A DNA stretch of 31,886 bases from a virus. Where the stretch lies: IMG/VR virus record IMGVR_UViG_3300032249_000890, positions 1 to 31,886 of that record; one strand, written 5' to 3'. The first letter of the stretch is position 1. Every line of letters begins with the position of its first letter. Made by a program: the position numbers and the translations under genes. Shown here piece after piece: positions 8,968 to 17,327 of this stretch. The notes below the pieces were generated by a model. It saw nothing but the letters and a program-made list of their open reading frames with translations, did not search any database and was not told the origin of the DNA.

Positions 8968-10577
8968 TATTTAAATCCACCACCAAATAAAATAAATGGA
9001 TCTATATTCATTCCCCTATTAATATTAATATTTGGAGCTGATCCTTTTTGGGTTATGTTTGCATTTTGTGGCAAATTTCTAAAATCTACAGTTAAATTTG
9101 AATTATTATTTCTATTTATAGTTTGATTCATTAGCATACCACTATTTGCAGTTTGCATATTTTTTCTATCAATTGCCTCCATACCTGGTATTGGTTCTGG
9201 TCTTTGTATACCTGGTAAAGTTGGTAATTCTGGTTCTTGAATTTCTGTCTCTATTGGTTCGCCTGATATTTTATTTTTTAAATATTGATACGCTTTAACT
9301 AGAGCATATATAGCAATCATAACCCCTACGACGGTTGCAGTTATCGGAGCGAATGCGACCAAAGCTACAATTCCTGTTAATGCTAAATAACCTATGAGAA
9401 TTTTTAAAATAATGTTCATTTCTATGAATTTATTATATAAAATTAATATCCATCCATCTACTGTTTCTATATTCTTGTATAACAAATAAAAAACAGATAC
9501 TAAAGCAGCTACCGATACAATTACTAATCCAATAGGGCTTGCAAGCCATGCAGCGTTTTGAGCTATTATTAATTTAGTAGTTGCTACTAATCCGACATCT
9601 AATATTGATTGTATTACAGTATATGCAGTTGTAACCGCCGTTTGTGCAATTATTGCAAGTTTAGCAGCTTCAAAAGCTAATTTCATTCCTATGATTACAG
9701 GAATTAAACCTGTATCTATTCCAATTTTTAAAATATCAAAAGATTTTGAAATAATATCTATGACCTTTTCGATACCCAAAGCAATAAACTGTTTATTTTC
9801 AGAAATGTAATCAGCCATTCTGTTTATCAATGGCTCCATTTTTTGTAGTACGGGAACATATCCTTGTTTAACAAGTCCTGACAATGATTGATTTAAATTG
9901 TCAAGAGAGTCATTTAAAGCCTCTGCTTTCATTGCGTCTTCATTAGATATTACACCAAATTTTTGCATCTTATTGCCAAGATCATTTATTGTTTTAGATC
10001 CGCCTTTGGATGCTAAGATCATCATTTGACCAGCACCACCAAAAGCAATTGTAGACAGAGCCGCTTTTTCAGTTGCGTCGGAAGTCTTATCCATTGCATC
10101 CATAAGTAACATAAAAGCTTCGGAATTGCTTTTTGTATTACGAATTTGATTAAGCATTTCAGGATTATTTTTTTTAAGCTTAGAAAATAATGCACCCTGT
10201 CCAGTTTGCAATAATCCTAGATTTTTATTTAGTGTTTCAAAAGATTGCGTAAGGGTTTCGGACGATACTCCCTGTTGTCCCATTGCGTATCTCAATCTTT
10301 GTAATTCAACGCTTGTCATTCCAAGTCTAGAAGATGTTTTTGCTATTTCGTCGCCTGTTGTTGCAAATTCCTCCGCAAAGGATTTGATTCTATTAATAGT
10401 CATAACACCTAGTGTTACAATAGCAGCGTTTTTTAAATTTAAAAAAGATCCGGATGCTTTCTTATTTACTTCCTGAATTTTGTCAGACATGCGAGATACG
10501 GAATCTTGCATTTTTTTAATTTGTGGGGACATAAAATCTTGGGCTGTGAAAACTGTTGCTAGTGTTGGTTTAGCCAT
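8967..10577 (-). CDS. tail tape measure protein
   Basis: A 536-residue protein that sets tail length and is threaded through the tube. It has a long amphipathic helical start, hydrophobic transmembrane-like stretches (about 290-420), and a TMP-typical ELQRLRYAMGQQGVSSETL segment followed by GGAGQMMILASKGG. The C-terminus (SNLTVDFRNLPQNANITQKG) is a common end motif in Mu-type TMPs. By the usual rule of about 1.5 A per residue it predicts a short tail of about 80 nm. It follows the frameshift chaperone, which is the conserved order. Confidence 0.9.
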   Translation of the reverse strand: MAKPTLATVFTAQDFMSPQIKKMQDSVSRMSDKIQEVNKKASGSFLNLKNAAIVTLGVMTINRIKSFAEEFATTGDEIAKTSSRLGMTSVELQRLRYAMGQQGVSSETLTQSFETLNKNLGLLQTGQGALFSKLKKNNPEMLNQIRNTKSNSEAFMLLMDAMDKTSDATEKAALSTIAFGGAGQMMILASKGGSKTINDLGNKMQKFGVISNEDAMKAEALNDSLDNLNQSLSGLVKQGYVPVLQKMEPLINRMADYISENKQFIALGIEKVIDIISKSFDILKIGIDTGLIPVIIGMKLAFEAAKLAIIAQTAVTTAYTVIQSILDVGLVATTKLIIAQNAAWLASPIGLVIVSVAALVSVFYLLYKNIETVDGWILILYNKFIEMNIILKILIGYLALTGIVALVAFAPITATVVGVMIAIYALVKAYQYLKNKISGEPIETEIQEPELPTLPGIQRPEPIPGMEAIDRKNMQTANSGMLMNQTINRNNNSNLTVDFRNLPQNANITQKGSAPNININRGMNIDPFILFGGGFK

Positions 10578-10580
10578 GTA

Positions 10581-11167
10581 TTACGCCCCTTTCATATAAT
10601 TTTTTTCTGACTCTATTAAATCAATTGCACCTTGATACCAAAATTCTAAATCCGATAATTTCATTTTTTGTATTTCGCCTACACATTTGAACCGATCCAC
10701 TACCAACAATATTTTATTTCTATAATTATGAATCGGTTCTATGCGAAAAAATAAGACAATGCCTCAATAACTGCAACGTCTCTACGTTTTATTTTGTCTA
10801 ACAATCCGTCTGGAATACCATTAAATACAGTTACCATTTTCATAGCCAATTTTCTTTGGGTATCGGTATCTATTTCCATAAATCCTTTTGAATTTGCCTG
10901 TAATTTTGAACCTCTAGAAATTTCTTTCATTTCTGATAATGTCGGTTCGTAGAATTTAAGCTTTGAAAACATTTCTCCGTTTTCTTTTTTTATTGGTTTT
11001 TGTAATTCGTAGTACACTTCGGATTTATTTTCGTCGTAAACTAAGTTTCCCGAAGCAATTACATCTTTTAATATTTCTTTTATGTTTTGACTTGGAATAG
11101 AACCAAATTCATTTTCCAAGTCTTCTAGTGTGATACTTACTATATCTTCGCTTATTTTTTGTTTCAT
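10581..11167 (-). CDS. frameshifted tail assembly chaperone (gp41-42 / gpGT-type fusion)
   Basis: Ribosomes that slip -1 at T-TTT-TTC (10751-10745) leave the 142-residue frame two codons before its stop and continue in an open frame of 54 codons, ending at TAA 10583-10581, three bases before the tape measure ATG. The added tail contains LSDLEFWYQGAIDLIESE, a helical pattern like the T part of lambda gpGT. The product would be 195 residues. The frame has no usable start of its own immediately after the stop. Frameshifted chaperones directly upstream of TMP are conserved in lambda and Mu-like phages; the slip itself is inferred. Confidence 0.82.
10739..11167 (-). CDS. tail assembly chaperone, short form (Mu gp41 / lambda gpG analogue)
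   Basis: A 142-residue protein between tube and tape measure, the position of gpG in lambda and gp41 in Mu. It opens KISEDIVSITLEDLENEFG and has a helical GMFSKLKFYEPTLSEMKEI region followed by DTQRKLAMKMVTVFNGIPDGLLDKIKRRDVAVIEALSYFF, the usual tail-chaperone helical bundle that coats the tape measure. It ends TAT TTT TTC GCA TAG, the slippery site lying 4 bases before the stop. The excess of short over fused form is expected but not visible. Confidence 0.84.
   Translation of the reverse strand: MKQKISEDIVSITLEDLENEFGSIPSQNIKEILKDVIASGNLVYDENKSEVYYELQKPIKKENGEMFSKLKFYEPTLSEMKEISRGSKLQANSKGFMEIDTDTQRKLAMKMVTVFNGIPDGLLDKIKRRDVAVIEALSYFFA
10745..10751 (-). promoter_or_regulatory. -1 programmed frameshift heptamer T TTT TTC
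   Basis: The heptamer obeys the X XXY YYZ rule in the correct frame (zero-frame codons TAT TTT TTC GCA TAG). The stop follows one codon later, and the -1 frame stays open to the tape measure gene. Confidence 0.83.
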
Positions 11168-11173
11168 AAAATT

Positions 11174-11554
11174 TTATATTTGCTCAAATTTTTCACTTCT
11201 AAAAGCAAATTCAAATTGACCATCGTTAGAATTAAAATTTGCGTCACCTTCAATTTTTCCAGATCCTGAATATGTCTTACCACTTGCTAGTGTTACAGAA
11301 ACATTGAAAGCATTTTGACCATTTATAAGATTTTGAATAAATTCTTGATCCTTTCTGGTTGCATCCAAGGAAATAACACCACCGTCAAACCCGCCTAATT
11401 TTCTTTTAGCCATAGTATGAATTTTTCCGTTTCCAGTTGGAAGGTTTTCATTAATGTAACCTGCTAAAATTATAGTAGGGGATGATCCACCAACGGGGTC
11501 AAATTCTCGACCTGAAATTAAATATTGTCTTACGTCTCCGCCTCTTGCCGCCAT
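11174..11554 (-). CDS. tail tube protein (Mu gpM type)
   Basis: A 126-residue beta-rich protein directly after the sheath, in the sheath-tube-chaperone-TMP order of contractile tails. It opens MAARGGDVRQYLISGREFDPV and ends DGQFEFAFRSEKFEQI; NPV-like loops and KTYSGSGKIEGDANFN beta hairpins fit the Hcp-like tube fold. Its ATG shares one base with the sheath stop (TAATG), so the two are coupled. Hexamers stack to form the inner tube. Confidence 0.82.
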   Translation of the reverse strand: MAARGGDVRQYLISGREFDPVGGSSPTIILAGYINENLPTGNGKIHTMAKRKLGGFDGGVISLDATRKDQEFIQNLINGQNAFNVSVTLASGKTYSGSGKIEGDANFNSNDGQFEFAFRSEKFEQI

Positions 11555-13041
11555 TAGTTATTTCCTCCACTGTATGACCATTCATATCTTACTGCTACAA
11601 TTCTTAATCCAGCCGCTAGAATGTCAGGAATAAAACAATCTATTCTAGTCGGATTTGCAGAATTAATTTCTGTTACTAAGTTTTCTACAATATCATCCCT
11701 TTGCTTAGATAGTGCTAAGGGCATCCATAATTCATCAATTAATTGAATAATATCTTGTTTTACAGATTTTGGTCTTACGACATACGATAGATTTGTGATA
11801 CTATCATCGTCAACCACAATAGCTTGTAAATATTTTGAACCATTAAAAAGTTGATCCAAAGAATAAATTTTAGTTTGCAAATTGGAAATTGTTTCCGCAA
11901 ATCTCCAATCCTCTTCTAATCCACCGGATGCGTTTGTAGTACGTGTGGTTACTAAATCGCCTATAATTAATTGATTTTCTGGGCTAATTTTAAAAGTAGA
12001 TCCACCTGCTAAAACAATGTCATTTTTTTCCGAGTAGGTAAAATTTACAAAATTTTCTTTGCATGATACACCACTTAGAGCAATTTCTTTTACTGGTCTG
12101 TTCGGTGTAGCTAATTGAATTCTTGCAAAGTTACCTGAAATTTCAGCCGCTAATTCAAAACTTGGTGTATAGAGAGTTACAAAAGTAGGTATCGTGCAAA
12201 TAAATTGACTGTTTAAACTTCCGAGAGCTGTAATATAATCCGCTTTGTTCTTATTGATTCCAACAAAAGAGATAAATGGACGTTTTACACTTGGGGCAAT
12301 TCTTGCAATACCAACAGTATTTAAACTTCCTAGGTTTGTTGCATCGTCATATGGTGATACGATTACAGTATAAAACTTGTCTCCCATATTTCCTAGAGCT
12401 GTTGCAATCAATGGATTTGTAGTACCGCTTGCCGATTGTGTTACGGAAATTGTAAGACCTGCTGGGGTTGCATCGGTTGATCTTGGATTTAAAAATACTT
12501 GATAATCGTTTCCAAATAAACCTTTATGTCTGCATGTCAATGTTACATCGCCAGTTGAAGAAGTTGCTGTAAACATACAATCTAAGTCTGCATTTATTGC
12601 CGCCGCTAAAGCTGTTGCCGTAGCTGTTGCCGTAGAACCATTTGCCACTGCAATACTAATAATTCTATCGCCTACTGTGATACTTAATACACCTACTGCA
12701 CTTGCAGTACCCGAAATATCTACTTCCGCAACAGACTTTACCCCAGCCGCATTTTCAGCTATAGGGCAAGTCCAAACTTCGGTCTGTCCTTGATTCCCTA
12801 AGAAAACTTTTTCTGATAATCTTGCAAGTAGTGAGCCTCTTCCATATTTATCCCAAGATTCTTCTTTGTTATAAATTCTTACAGGTATATTATCGGTTGG
12901 AGTTTTACCTGAATTATATTGACCTAGAATAAGTATTACTTGGGGAGCTACTAAATTTCCAAAACTTCTCTGAACATTTTTTTCCTCAACAAATACGCCC
13001 GATGCCCTAGAATTGCTTGAAACACCTTCAAAAGTTATCAT
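11554..13041 (-). CDS. tail sheath protein (Mu gpL type)
   Basis: A 495-residue contractile sheath subunit. The N-terminus (ITFEGVSSNSRASGVFVEEKN, then PQVILILGQYNSGKTPTDN, then KYGRGSLLARLSEKVFLGNQ and EVWTCPI) is the typical Mu gpL start. An inserted beta domain (about 105-210) is rich in Ala/Thr (GSTATATATALAAAINADLDC). The C-terminal part (GGLEEDWRFAETISNLQTKIYSLDQLF) is the conserved contractile core. It proves the tail is contractile. It is followed without gap by the tube gene. Confidence 0.92.
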   Translation of the reverse strand: MITFEGVSSNSRASGVFVEEKNVQRSFGNLVAPQVILILGQYNSGKTPTDNIPVRIYNKEESWDKYGRGSLLARLSEKVFLGNQGQTEVWTCPIAENAAGVKSVAEVDISGTASAVGVLSITVGDRIISIAVANGSTATATATALAAAINADLDCMFTATSSTGDVTLTCRHKGLFGNDYQVFLNPRSTDATPAGLTISVTQSASGTTNPLIATALGNMGDKFYTVIVSPYDDATNLGSLNTVGIARIAPSVKRPFISFVGINKNKADYITALGSLNSQFICTIPTFVTLYTPSFELAAEISGNFARIQLATPNRPVKEIALSGVSCKENFVNFTYSEKNDIVLAGGSTFKISPENQLIIGDLVTTRTTNASGGLEEDWRFAETISNLQTKIYSLDQLFNGSKYLQAIVVDDDSITNLSYVVRPKSVKQDIIQLIDELWMPLALSKQRDDIVENLVTEINSANPTRIDCFIPDILAAGLRIVAVRYEWSYSGGNN

Positions 13042-13053
13042 TTTGTATTACTC

Positions 13054-13647
13054 CTAAGTAAGATCATAATTTAATTCTAATTTATTGCCTGTAATTTTTA
13101 TATCTGTTAATAATGGTCTCTGTATTTCACTCGGAACCCATTCAAATTCCAAAGAAAAAGTCATTTTACTTCCTACTAAAATAGATTCTTGTTGTTGGTT
13201 CATTTGATTGTATGACTGAATACTTGGAAATGTTTTTCGTGATATTTCTCCTGCATCAAAACCAAAATCAGCCTGTTGTAATGCATAAATAGCATTTAAA
13301 ACTTGCTGTTGTAAGACAAGTAATCTTTCAACCGCTCTTTGATCCGCAGAATAAATACTAACACCTTCCTTGTATTCATAACCTTGTGTTACAAGATCCA
13401 ATTCAAATTCGCAAGCGTAAACCCATCTATTTCTTGATGTACTACGACCATCAATATTATTAAGACTTGGAGGATAAACATTTACTAATGGCAAATCCTG
13501 TATTCCAAAATCCCTATATGACTCAAAAACTTTAAACCCTAATTCAGGATCTAAAATTCCTTGTGCTGTTGCGTATGACTTTAAAGTAGCAATCAATATT
13601 TTATAAAAATAGTGATACGATCCAATATTAAACTGAGGAGCCGGCAT
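13054..13647 (-). CDS. tail terminator / completion-type protein
   Basis: A 197-residue protein between the head connector and the sheath. LPLVNVYPPSLNN, then WVYACEFELDLVTQGYEY, then QQVLNAIYALQQADFG and SKMTFSLEFEWVP follow the alpha/beta tail-terminator layout (gpU-like), which caps the tail and joins it to the head. Its start overlaps the FII-like gene by 20 bases. Assignment is by position and fold pattern; I cannot name a precise family. Confidence 0.6.
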   Translation of the reverse strand: MPAPQFNIGSYHYFYKILIATLKSYATAQGILDPELGFKVFESYRDFGIQDLPLVNVYPPSLNNIDGRSTSRNRWVYACEFELDLVTQGYEYKEGVSIYSADQRAVERLLVLQQQVLNAIYALQQADFGFDAGEISRKTFPSIQSYNQMNQQQESILVGSKMTFSLEFEWVPSEIQRPLLTDIKITGNKLELNYDLT

Positions 13648-14017
13648 ACTTTAAATCTATTTTAGTTTGATTTATTTTCTTTTCGCTTATTTCAAAAGTA
13701 ATAAATCCCAATGTCAAGTCTGGTTTTACATTTATTACTTTTCCTGTTATTGTATCGCCCGTAATATCTGTTGTAGATACATCTAAATTGTTAATTAAAT
13801 TTTCACTTTGCAAACTTGAAATACGAACCGTAACCGAAATTCTAGGAATATTTACCATTAGTCCAGTCTGTGGATCTGTCAAAGCGTTAATTCTATTTAC
13901 CTGACCATAAACATTTTTAACGCCCGATTGAAATGTGATACTTACAAGTCTTCCAAAATCCGATTCTAAGGAAGCTGAAAGATCACTTTCGGCTAATGTA
14001 AGTATTCCACCTGGCAT
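13628..14017 (-). CDS. head-tail connector, lambda gpFII-like
   Basis: A 129-residue protein. LTLAESDLSASLESDFGRLVSITFQSG, then GQVNRINALTDPQTG, then PRISVTVRISSLQSE resembles the gpFII / phage-attachment fold (an ESDFG start, beta barrel, DVSTT loop). It would bind at the portal-connector end and fix the tail. It sits between the small FI-like gene and the tail terminator, which suits the job. Confidence 0.62.
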   Translation of the reverse strand: MPGGILTLAESDLSASLESDFGRLVSITFQSGVKNVYGQVNRINALTDPQTGLMVNIPRISVTVRISSLQSENLINNLDVSTTDITGDTITGKVINVKPDLTLGFITFEISEKKINQTKIDLKYAGSSV

Positions 14018-14263
14018 TTATTTTCTTCTTATTCCCTTTTTTTTGTTCTCGAAAATTTCATCTTTTGATTCCATTTCCATTTCAGTTTCAATTTCTTCAA
14101 TGATTTCTTGTTTTTCTTGCTCTGGTTGTATTACTACAATCGTACCTTTTTTAATCATTTTATCAATCGTCAATTCGTCAAACCATCCAACGGGGATTTC
14201 GTCCCCGTCTTTGATTCTTTCAAAACCTCTCGCTGAAAAACATCCTTTCAATATGTATTTCAT
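14018..14263 (-). CDS. small head-completion candidate (FI-like position)
   Basis: An 81-residue protein. Residues 1-45 (MKYILKGCFSARGFERIKDGDEIPVGWFDELTIDKMIKKG) form a beta-helix unit with a KxGDEI turn common in small head proteins; the rest is an acidic then basic low-complexity tail ending KKGIRRK. It follows the capsid gene by 9 bases and abuts the FII-like gene. Lambda FI is in the same place, but sequence similarity is not evident. Confidence 0.55.
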   Translation of the reverse strand: MKYILKGCFSARGFERIKDGDEIPVGWFDELTIDKMIKKGTIVVIQPEQEKQEIIEEIETEMEMESKDEIFENKKKGIRRK

Positions 14264-14272
14264 GTCGAAACC

Positions 14273-15340
14273 TTATGTCAGACAGTCGGTAATTGTTCCG
14301 ATTGTATCAATTGCCTTTGGTATTACAATTGGAGCCGATTGAACACCTGCATACATAGTAGATGGAGCCATTGTATAGTAGAATGGCACATAAGCACCCG
14401 CTACAAATTCCGGTAATTCAGGTAAACCTAAATTTCTGTAGTCTTCTCTGGATTCAACTAATACTTCGGTTGCACCATATCCTTTTGCAAGTTGTGCAAG
14501 TGAATTCATAACAATTACGGTTTCCGTATTCATGTATGACACATTAGTACCACTTGAATTTTCATAAAAACCATTGTAGGTATAAAGGTTTAGCATAAAG
14601 TCACCGATCGAGATACGACCTTGTAAAGTTGCACCTAAAACAGTTTCCTCTGGTCTAAGAATACCTGGTTCAATAAATCTTTTGTCAAAAAAGGATTGAA
14701 CACTTGTATTTTTTCTAAATGCTACCCATGCATTTTGTGAAAAGATAGCAGTGTTTGGTTTAATTTTTCCTTTCTGAAAAATTTCTACTGCTAATGCTTC
14801 TATGTCATCAATTGGAAGACCGTTTGCGTTGTCCCATTTTACTGCTGGGACATTGTTAAGAGTTGCATCTTTATGAAAATCAATGTTATCAGCGTTTTTT
14901 AGTGTTACAATTCCAGTTTGTAAAGCTTGTGCAGCCTGTAATTCAATTGCTCTTTTGATTTTTTTTACTTGTTCGGATTGAGCTCGTCCTACGTGATACC
15001 CAATTTTAGCCGCTTCGCTCATTGAAGGAGATCGGAAAGCATCCATACCGGGTACTCTTTTATTCAGCATTGACGCTGTAATTGGAGTCTGTTCCCAGTA
15101 TAACGGAACTTTGTATGACTTGTTTGTGTATTGATTTACATAATTTGTATTTCCTACACCACCGCCTCGTGTTACGTCCGCAGCTATTACCCTACTACCA
15201 CGTATTACGTCTAATTCAATTTCATCAACGGGAGAAATTACTTCTTCTCTAAATAAATTAGAAAGAAAATACTGTTCTGGATCGCTTGAAACCCCTTCTT
15301 CGTAGGCTTCAAGCATTGCTCTTTGAAATATGTCTGACAT
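14273..15340 (-). CDS. major capsid protein (lambda gpE type)
   Basis: A 355-residue HK97-fold capsid protein of the lambda gpE class. Signs: the helical SDIFQRAMLEAYEEGVSSDP start, LFREEVISPVDEIELDVIRGSRVIAADVTRGGGVG (E-loop region), the KVPLYWEQTPITASMLNKRVPG strand, and IELQAAQALQTGIVTLKNAD. Near the end GATEVLVESREDYRNLGLPELPEFVAGAYVPF carries the gpE-like tail. It follows the decoration gene, as in lambda (D-E). Confidence 0.88.
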   Translation of the reverse strand: MSDIFQRAMLEAYEEGVSSDPEQYFLSNLFREEVISPVDEIELDVIRGSRVIAADVTRGGGVGNTNYVNQYTNKSYKVPLYWEQTPITASMLNKRVPGMDAFRSPSMSEAAKIGYHVGRAQSEQVKKIKRAIELQAAQALQTGIVTLKNADNIDFHKDATLNNVPAVKWDNANGLPIDDIEALAVEIFQKGKIKPNTAIFSQNAWVAFRKNTSVQSFFDKRFIEPGILRPEETVLGATLQGRISIGDFMLNLYTYNGFYENSSGTNVSYMNTETVIVMNSLAQLAKGYGATEVLVESREDYRNLGLPELPEFVAGAYVPFYYTMAPSTMYAGVQSAPIVIPKAIDTIGTITDCLT

Positions 15341-15352
15341 TTAATTATTCTC

Positions 15353-16066
15353 CTATTGATTATCGTATGCTGTTAAACTTGTTCCTGAGATACATAATAT
15401 CCCACCTGAATCACCGCTTGTTTGTGCTAAGTGATACCTAAAATTATTTCCATCTACATCGGTAGATAAAGTTTCACTACCTTTAAATACTAAGAAATCT
15501 TGTCTTACGTTAGTGGAATATACTACTTCTCGTATTACATCGGCTGCTAATGCATCGGTTTCTTCTACCAATATATATTTAGGATACTGAGAACCATCTA
15601 CAGCAGTTGAATCACATCTTTTTAGTTTTCCAGATCCAGCCGCTACTGTAATATCAAAACCATCGCCTTTTATAAAATCAGTTGATCCGTCGGTCATTGT
15701 AAATTGAATTTCTTTTGAGAAAACAAAAGTTGCACCTGCTCCCTCTACAGTTCCAAATCCAATTTGATCGCCGTTAGGATTTTTGACTTCAAAATCAAAA
15801 ACATTAGTATTCACTCTTACGATTCTTACTGTATAAACCCCAGCTTTTGCACCATCTTTGACAGTTAATACAGTACATGTTCCGTTTCCTGTATTACCAC
15901 CAGATTTAGCAGACGAAGTAATTGCACCAACGGAAACCACGCCCATAACTGCACCGCTTGGTATTACACCACTTGCATCTTGCAAAATTGTTTTTTCAAT
16001 TTTCTTTGTAAATGGCCCTAAAATATTTGCACGATTATTAATATTAGTTATTACTGGATTTCCCAT
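15353..16066 (-). CDS. head decoration protein (lambda gpD-like)
   Basis: A 237-residue protein, larger than lambda gpD (110). Residues about 1-50 (INNRANILGPFTKKIEKTILQDASGVIPSGAVMGVV) have the gpD start. An inserted segment (about 55-145, with KDGAKAGVYTVRIVRVNTNVFDFEVKNPNGD) is beta-rich and resembles domains found inserted in other phage decoration proteins. The last part (PKYILVEETDALAADVIREVVYSTNVRQDFLVF) is the conserved gpD end. It binds capsid trimers. It lies directly before the capsid gene. Confidence 0.8.
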   Translation of the reverse strand: MGNPVITNINNRANILGPFTKKIEKTILQDASGVIPSGAVMGVVSVGAITSSAKSGGNTGNGTCTVLTVKDGAKAGVYTVRIVRVNTNVFDFEVKNPNGDQIGFGTVEGAGATFVFSKEIQFTMTDGSTDFIKGDGFDITVAAGSGKLKRCDSTAVDGSQYPKYILVEETDALAADVIREVVYSTNVRQDFLVFKGSETLSTDVDGNNFRYHLAQTSGDSGGILCISGTSLTAYDNQ

Positions 16067-16068
16067 GA

Positions 16069-16413
16069 TTATTTTTTACCTCTCGAAAACATTTTTGAAA
16101 ATGCTTTGTCAATTTCTTCGGAATTGGATTCTTGTTTTCCCTGAATTGGATCAATAGGATTTACAGGAATTTCAGGAGCTTTGTTAGACACTTTGTAATC
16201 TCTCATAGCCACTATTAATTTAGCTTGGATTGATTCAAAAGAACTTCCGTTTTGAATTGTTTCTTCTACGATTTCTTTTACTTTTTGATTTTCTTTGTCA
16301 GCTTCAGCAAAAGATTTTAAAGAATTCACTCTTTCTCTTTCCTGTCTTATGCCAATCTGTAAAGCCTCCGCAAAAACTGCGGGGTACTCTGATTTTAATT
16401 TTTCTAAATCCAT
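16069..16413 (-). CDS. nested scaffolding protein (lambda Nu3-like) inside the protease gene
   Basis: In the same frame as the protease, an ATG at 16413 (Met284 of the long form) is preceded by AAGGGG about 7 bases upstream, a far better ribosome site than that of the full gene. The product would be 114 residues (starts MDLEKLKSEYPAVFAEAL), highly helical and charged (RQERERVN, DKENQKVKEIVEE), and ends with a basic tail (SRGKK) that could bind capsid. Lambda Nu3 is made the same way from the 3' end of gene C. Expression is inferred. Confidence 0.78.
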   Translation of the reverse strand: MDLEKLKSEYPAVFAEALQIGIRQERERVNSLKSFAEADKENQKVKEIVEETIQNGSSFESIQAKLIVAMRDYKVSNKAPEIPVNPIDPIQGKQESNSEEIDKAFSKMFSRGKK

Positions 16414-17262
16414 TTTTTTCCCCTTGTCATAATTATTCTCTGTTTTTGCAGAGTGTATGGATTGCAATTGTGATACTTGTATAGGTTTTTTTCTGTCTTC
16501 TAGCGTGCGTATTTCATCAATCATGCCAGCCGAGAGAGCTTGTCTTGCAAGGAATACACCGCCTTGCCCGTAATCGGATTGAACTTTTTGGATTGAAACA
16601 CCCCTACCTTCCGCTACACGTCTTACAAATAAACTTTGTATTTCATCAAGTTGTTTTTGTATAACAGCTTTTCCCTCCGGAGTCATTACATCGGGAGATT
16701 TATTTGGAGCATCGGAAGAACTTATTTTAACAGTTTCGACATCTATGGGAATAGTTACTACCGTTCCGATAGATCCAATTTGGTTTTGTTCGCTAGTTGC
16801 TATTATTTTATCAGATCCAGCCGTCACGTAATATGCAGCCGATGCCAATTGACCTTCTATCATAGTAGTTACTGGTTTATTAATCAGACTTATTGCGACA
16901 CTTGCGTCATCCGATCCCATTGAATAACCACCGGGAGAGTCTGCATGTATTACTAACTCTTTGACTCTCGGATCGGAATCTACTTGGTCAGCCATATCGA
17001 CAATTTCTTGGTATGTTAAAGTTGGAGCATAGCCAAAAATTTTATCGAACATTGACACTTTATTAGAAAGTACACCTTTTATTTGTGCGTGTGCTACACC
17101 ATCTTTATCTACTTCATACAATTTTTTTGGAGAATCTATCTGAGATACGGACATGGATATTTTGTTTTCGGGATTAAAATTCCCTTGATTTTTATTGAAA
17201 TTCTCTAAATCTTTATTATATTTTTGAACTTCTAGGCTATTCATTAGAAAAAACATATCCAT
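16069..17262 (-). CDS. prohead protease and scaffold (lambda gpC, S49 family)
   Basis: A 397-residue protein that fuses an S49 serine peptidase (about 45-260) with a helical scaffolding tail (about 284-397). Visible: HADSPGGYSMGSDDA, the GG oxyanion loop; EGQLASAAYYVTAGSD with probable nucleophile Ser141; QNQIGSIGTVVTIP; and a Lys near 187 followed by TPEGK, where S49 peptidases place the general base. It processes head proteins and is removed during maturation. A second start inside it gives the free scaffold (see the nested entry). No strong Shine-Dalgarno precedes the outer start, so Met7 is an alternative. Confidence 0.87.
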   Translation of the reverse strand: MDMFFLMNSLEVQKYNKDLENFNKNQGNFNPENKISMSVSQIDSPKKLYEVDKDGVAHAQIKGVLSNKVSMFDKIFGYAPTLTYQEIVDMADQVDSDPRVKELVIHADSPGGYSMGSDDASVAISLINKPVTTMIEGQLASAAYYVTAGSDKIIATSEQNQIGSIGTVVTIPIDVETVKISSSDAPNKSPDVMTPEGKAVIQKQLDEIQSLFVRRVAEGRGVSIQKVQSDYGQGGVFLARQALSAGMIDEIRTLEDRKKPIQVSQLQSIHSAKTENNYDKGKKMDLEKLKSEYPAVFAEALQIGIRQERERVNSLKSFAEADKENQKVKEIVEETIQNGSSFESIQAKLIVAMRDYKVSNKAPEIPVNPIDPIQGKQESNSEEIDKAFSKMFSRGKK

Positions 17263-17327
17263 ATTTTTTTATCTTGTTTATTTTTCAAGTCCTGTCAATA
17301 TTTTTTTCTGTGATATTGCTAATAAAA

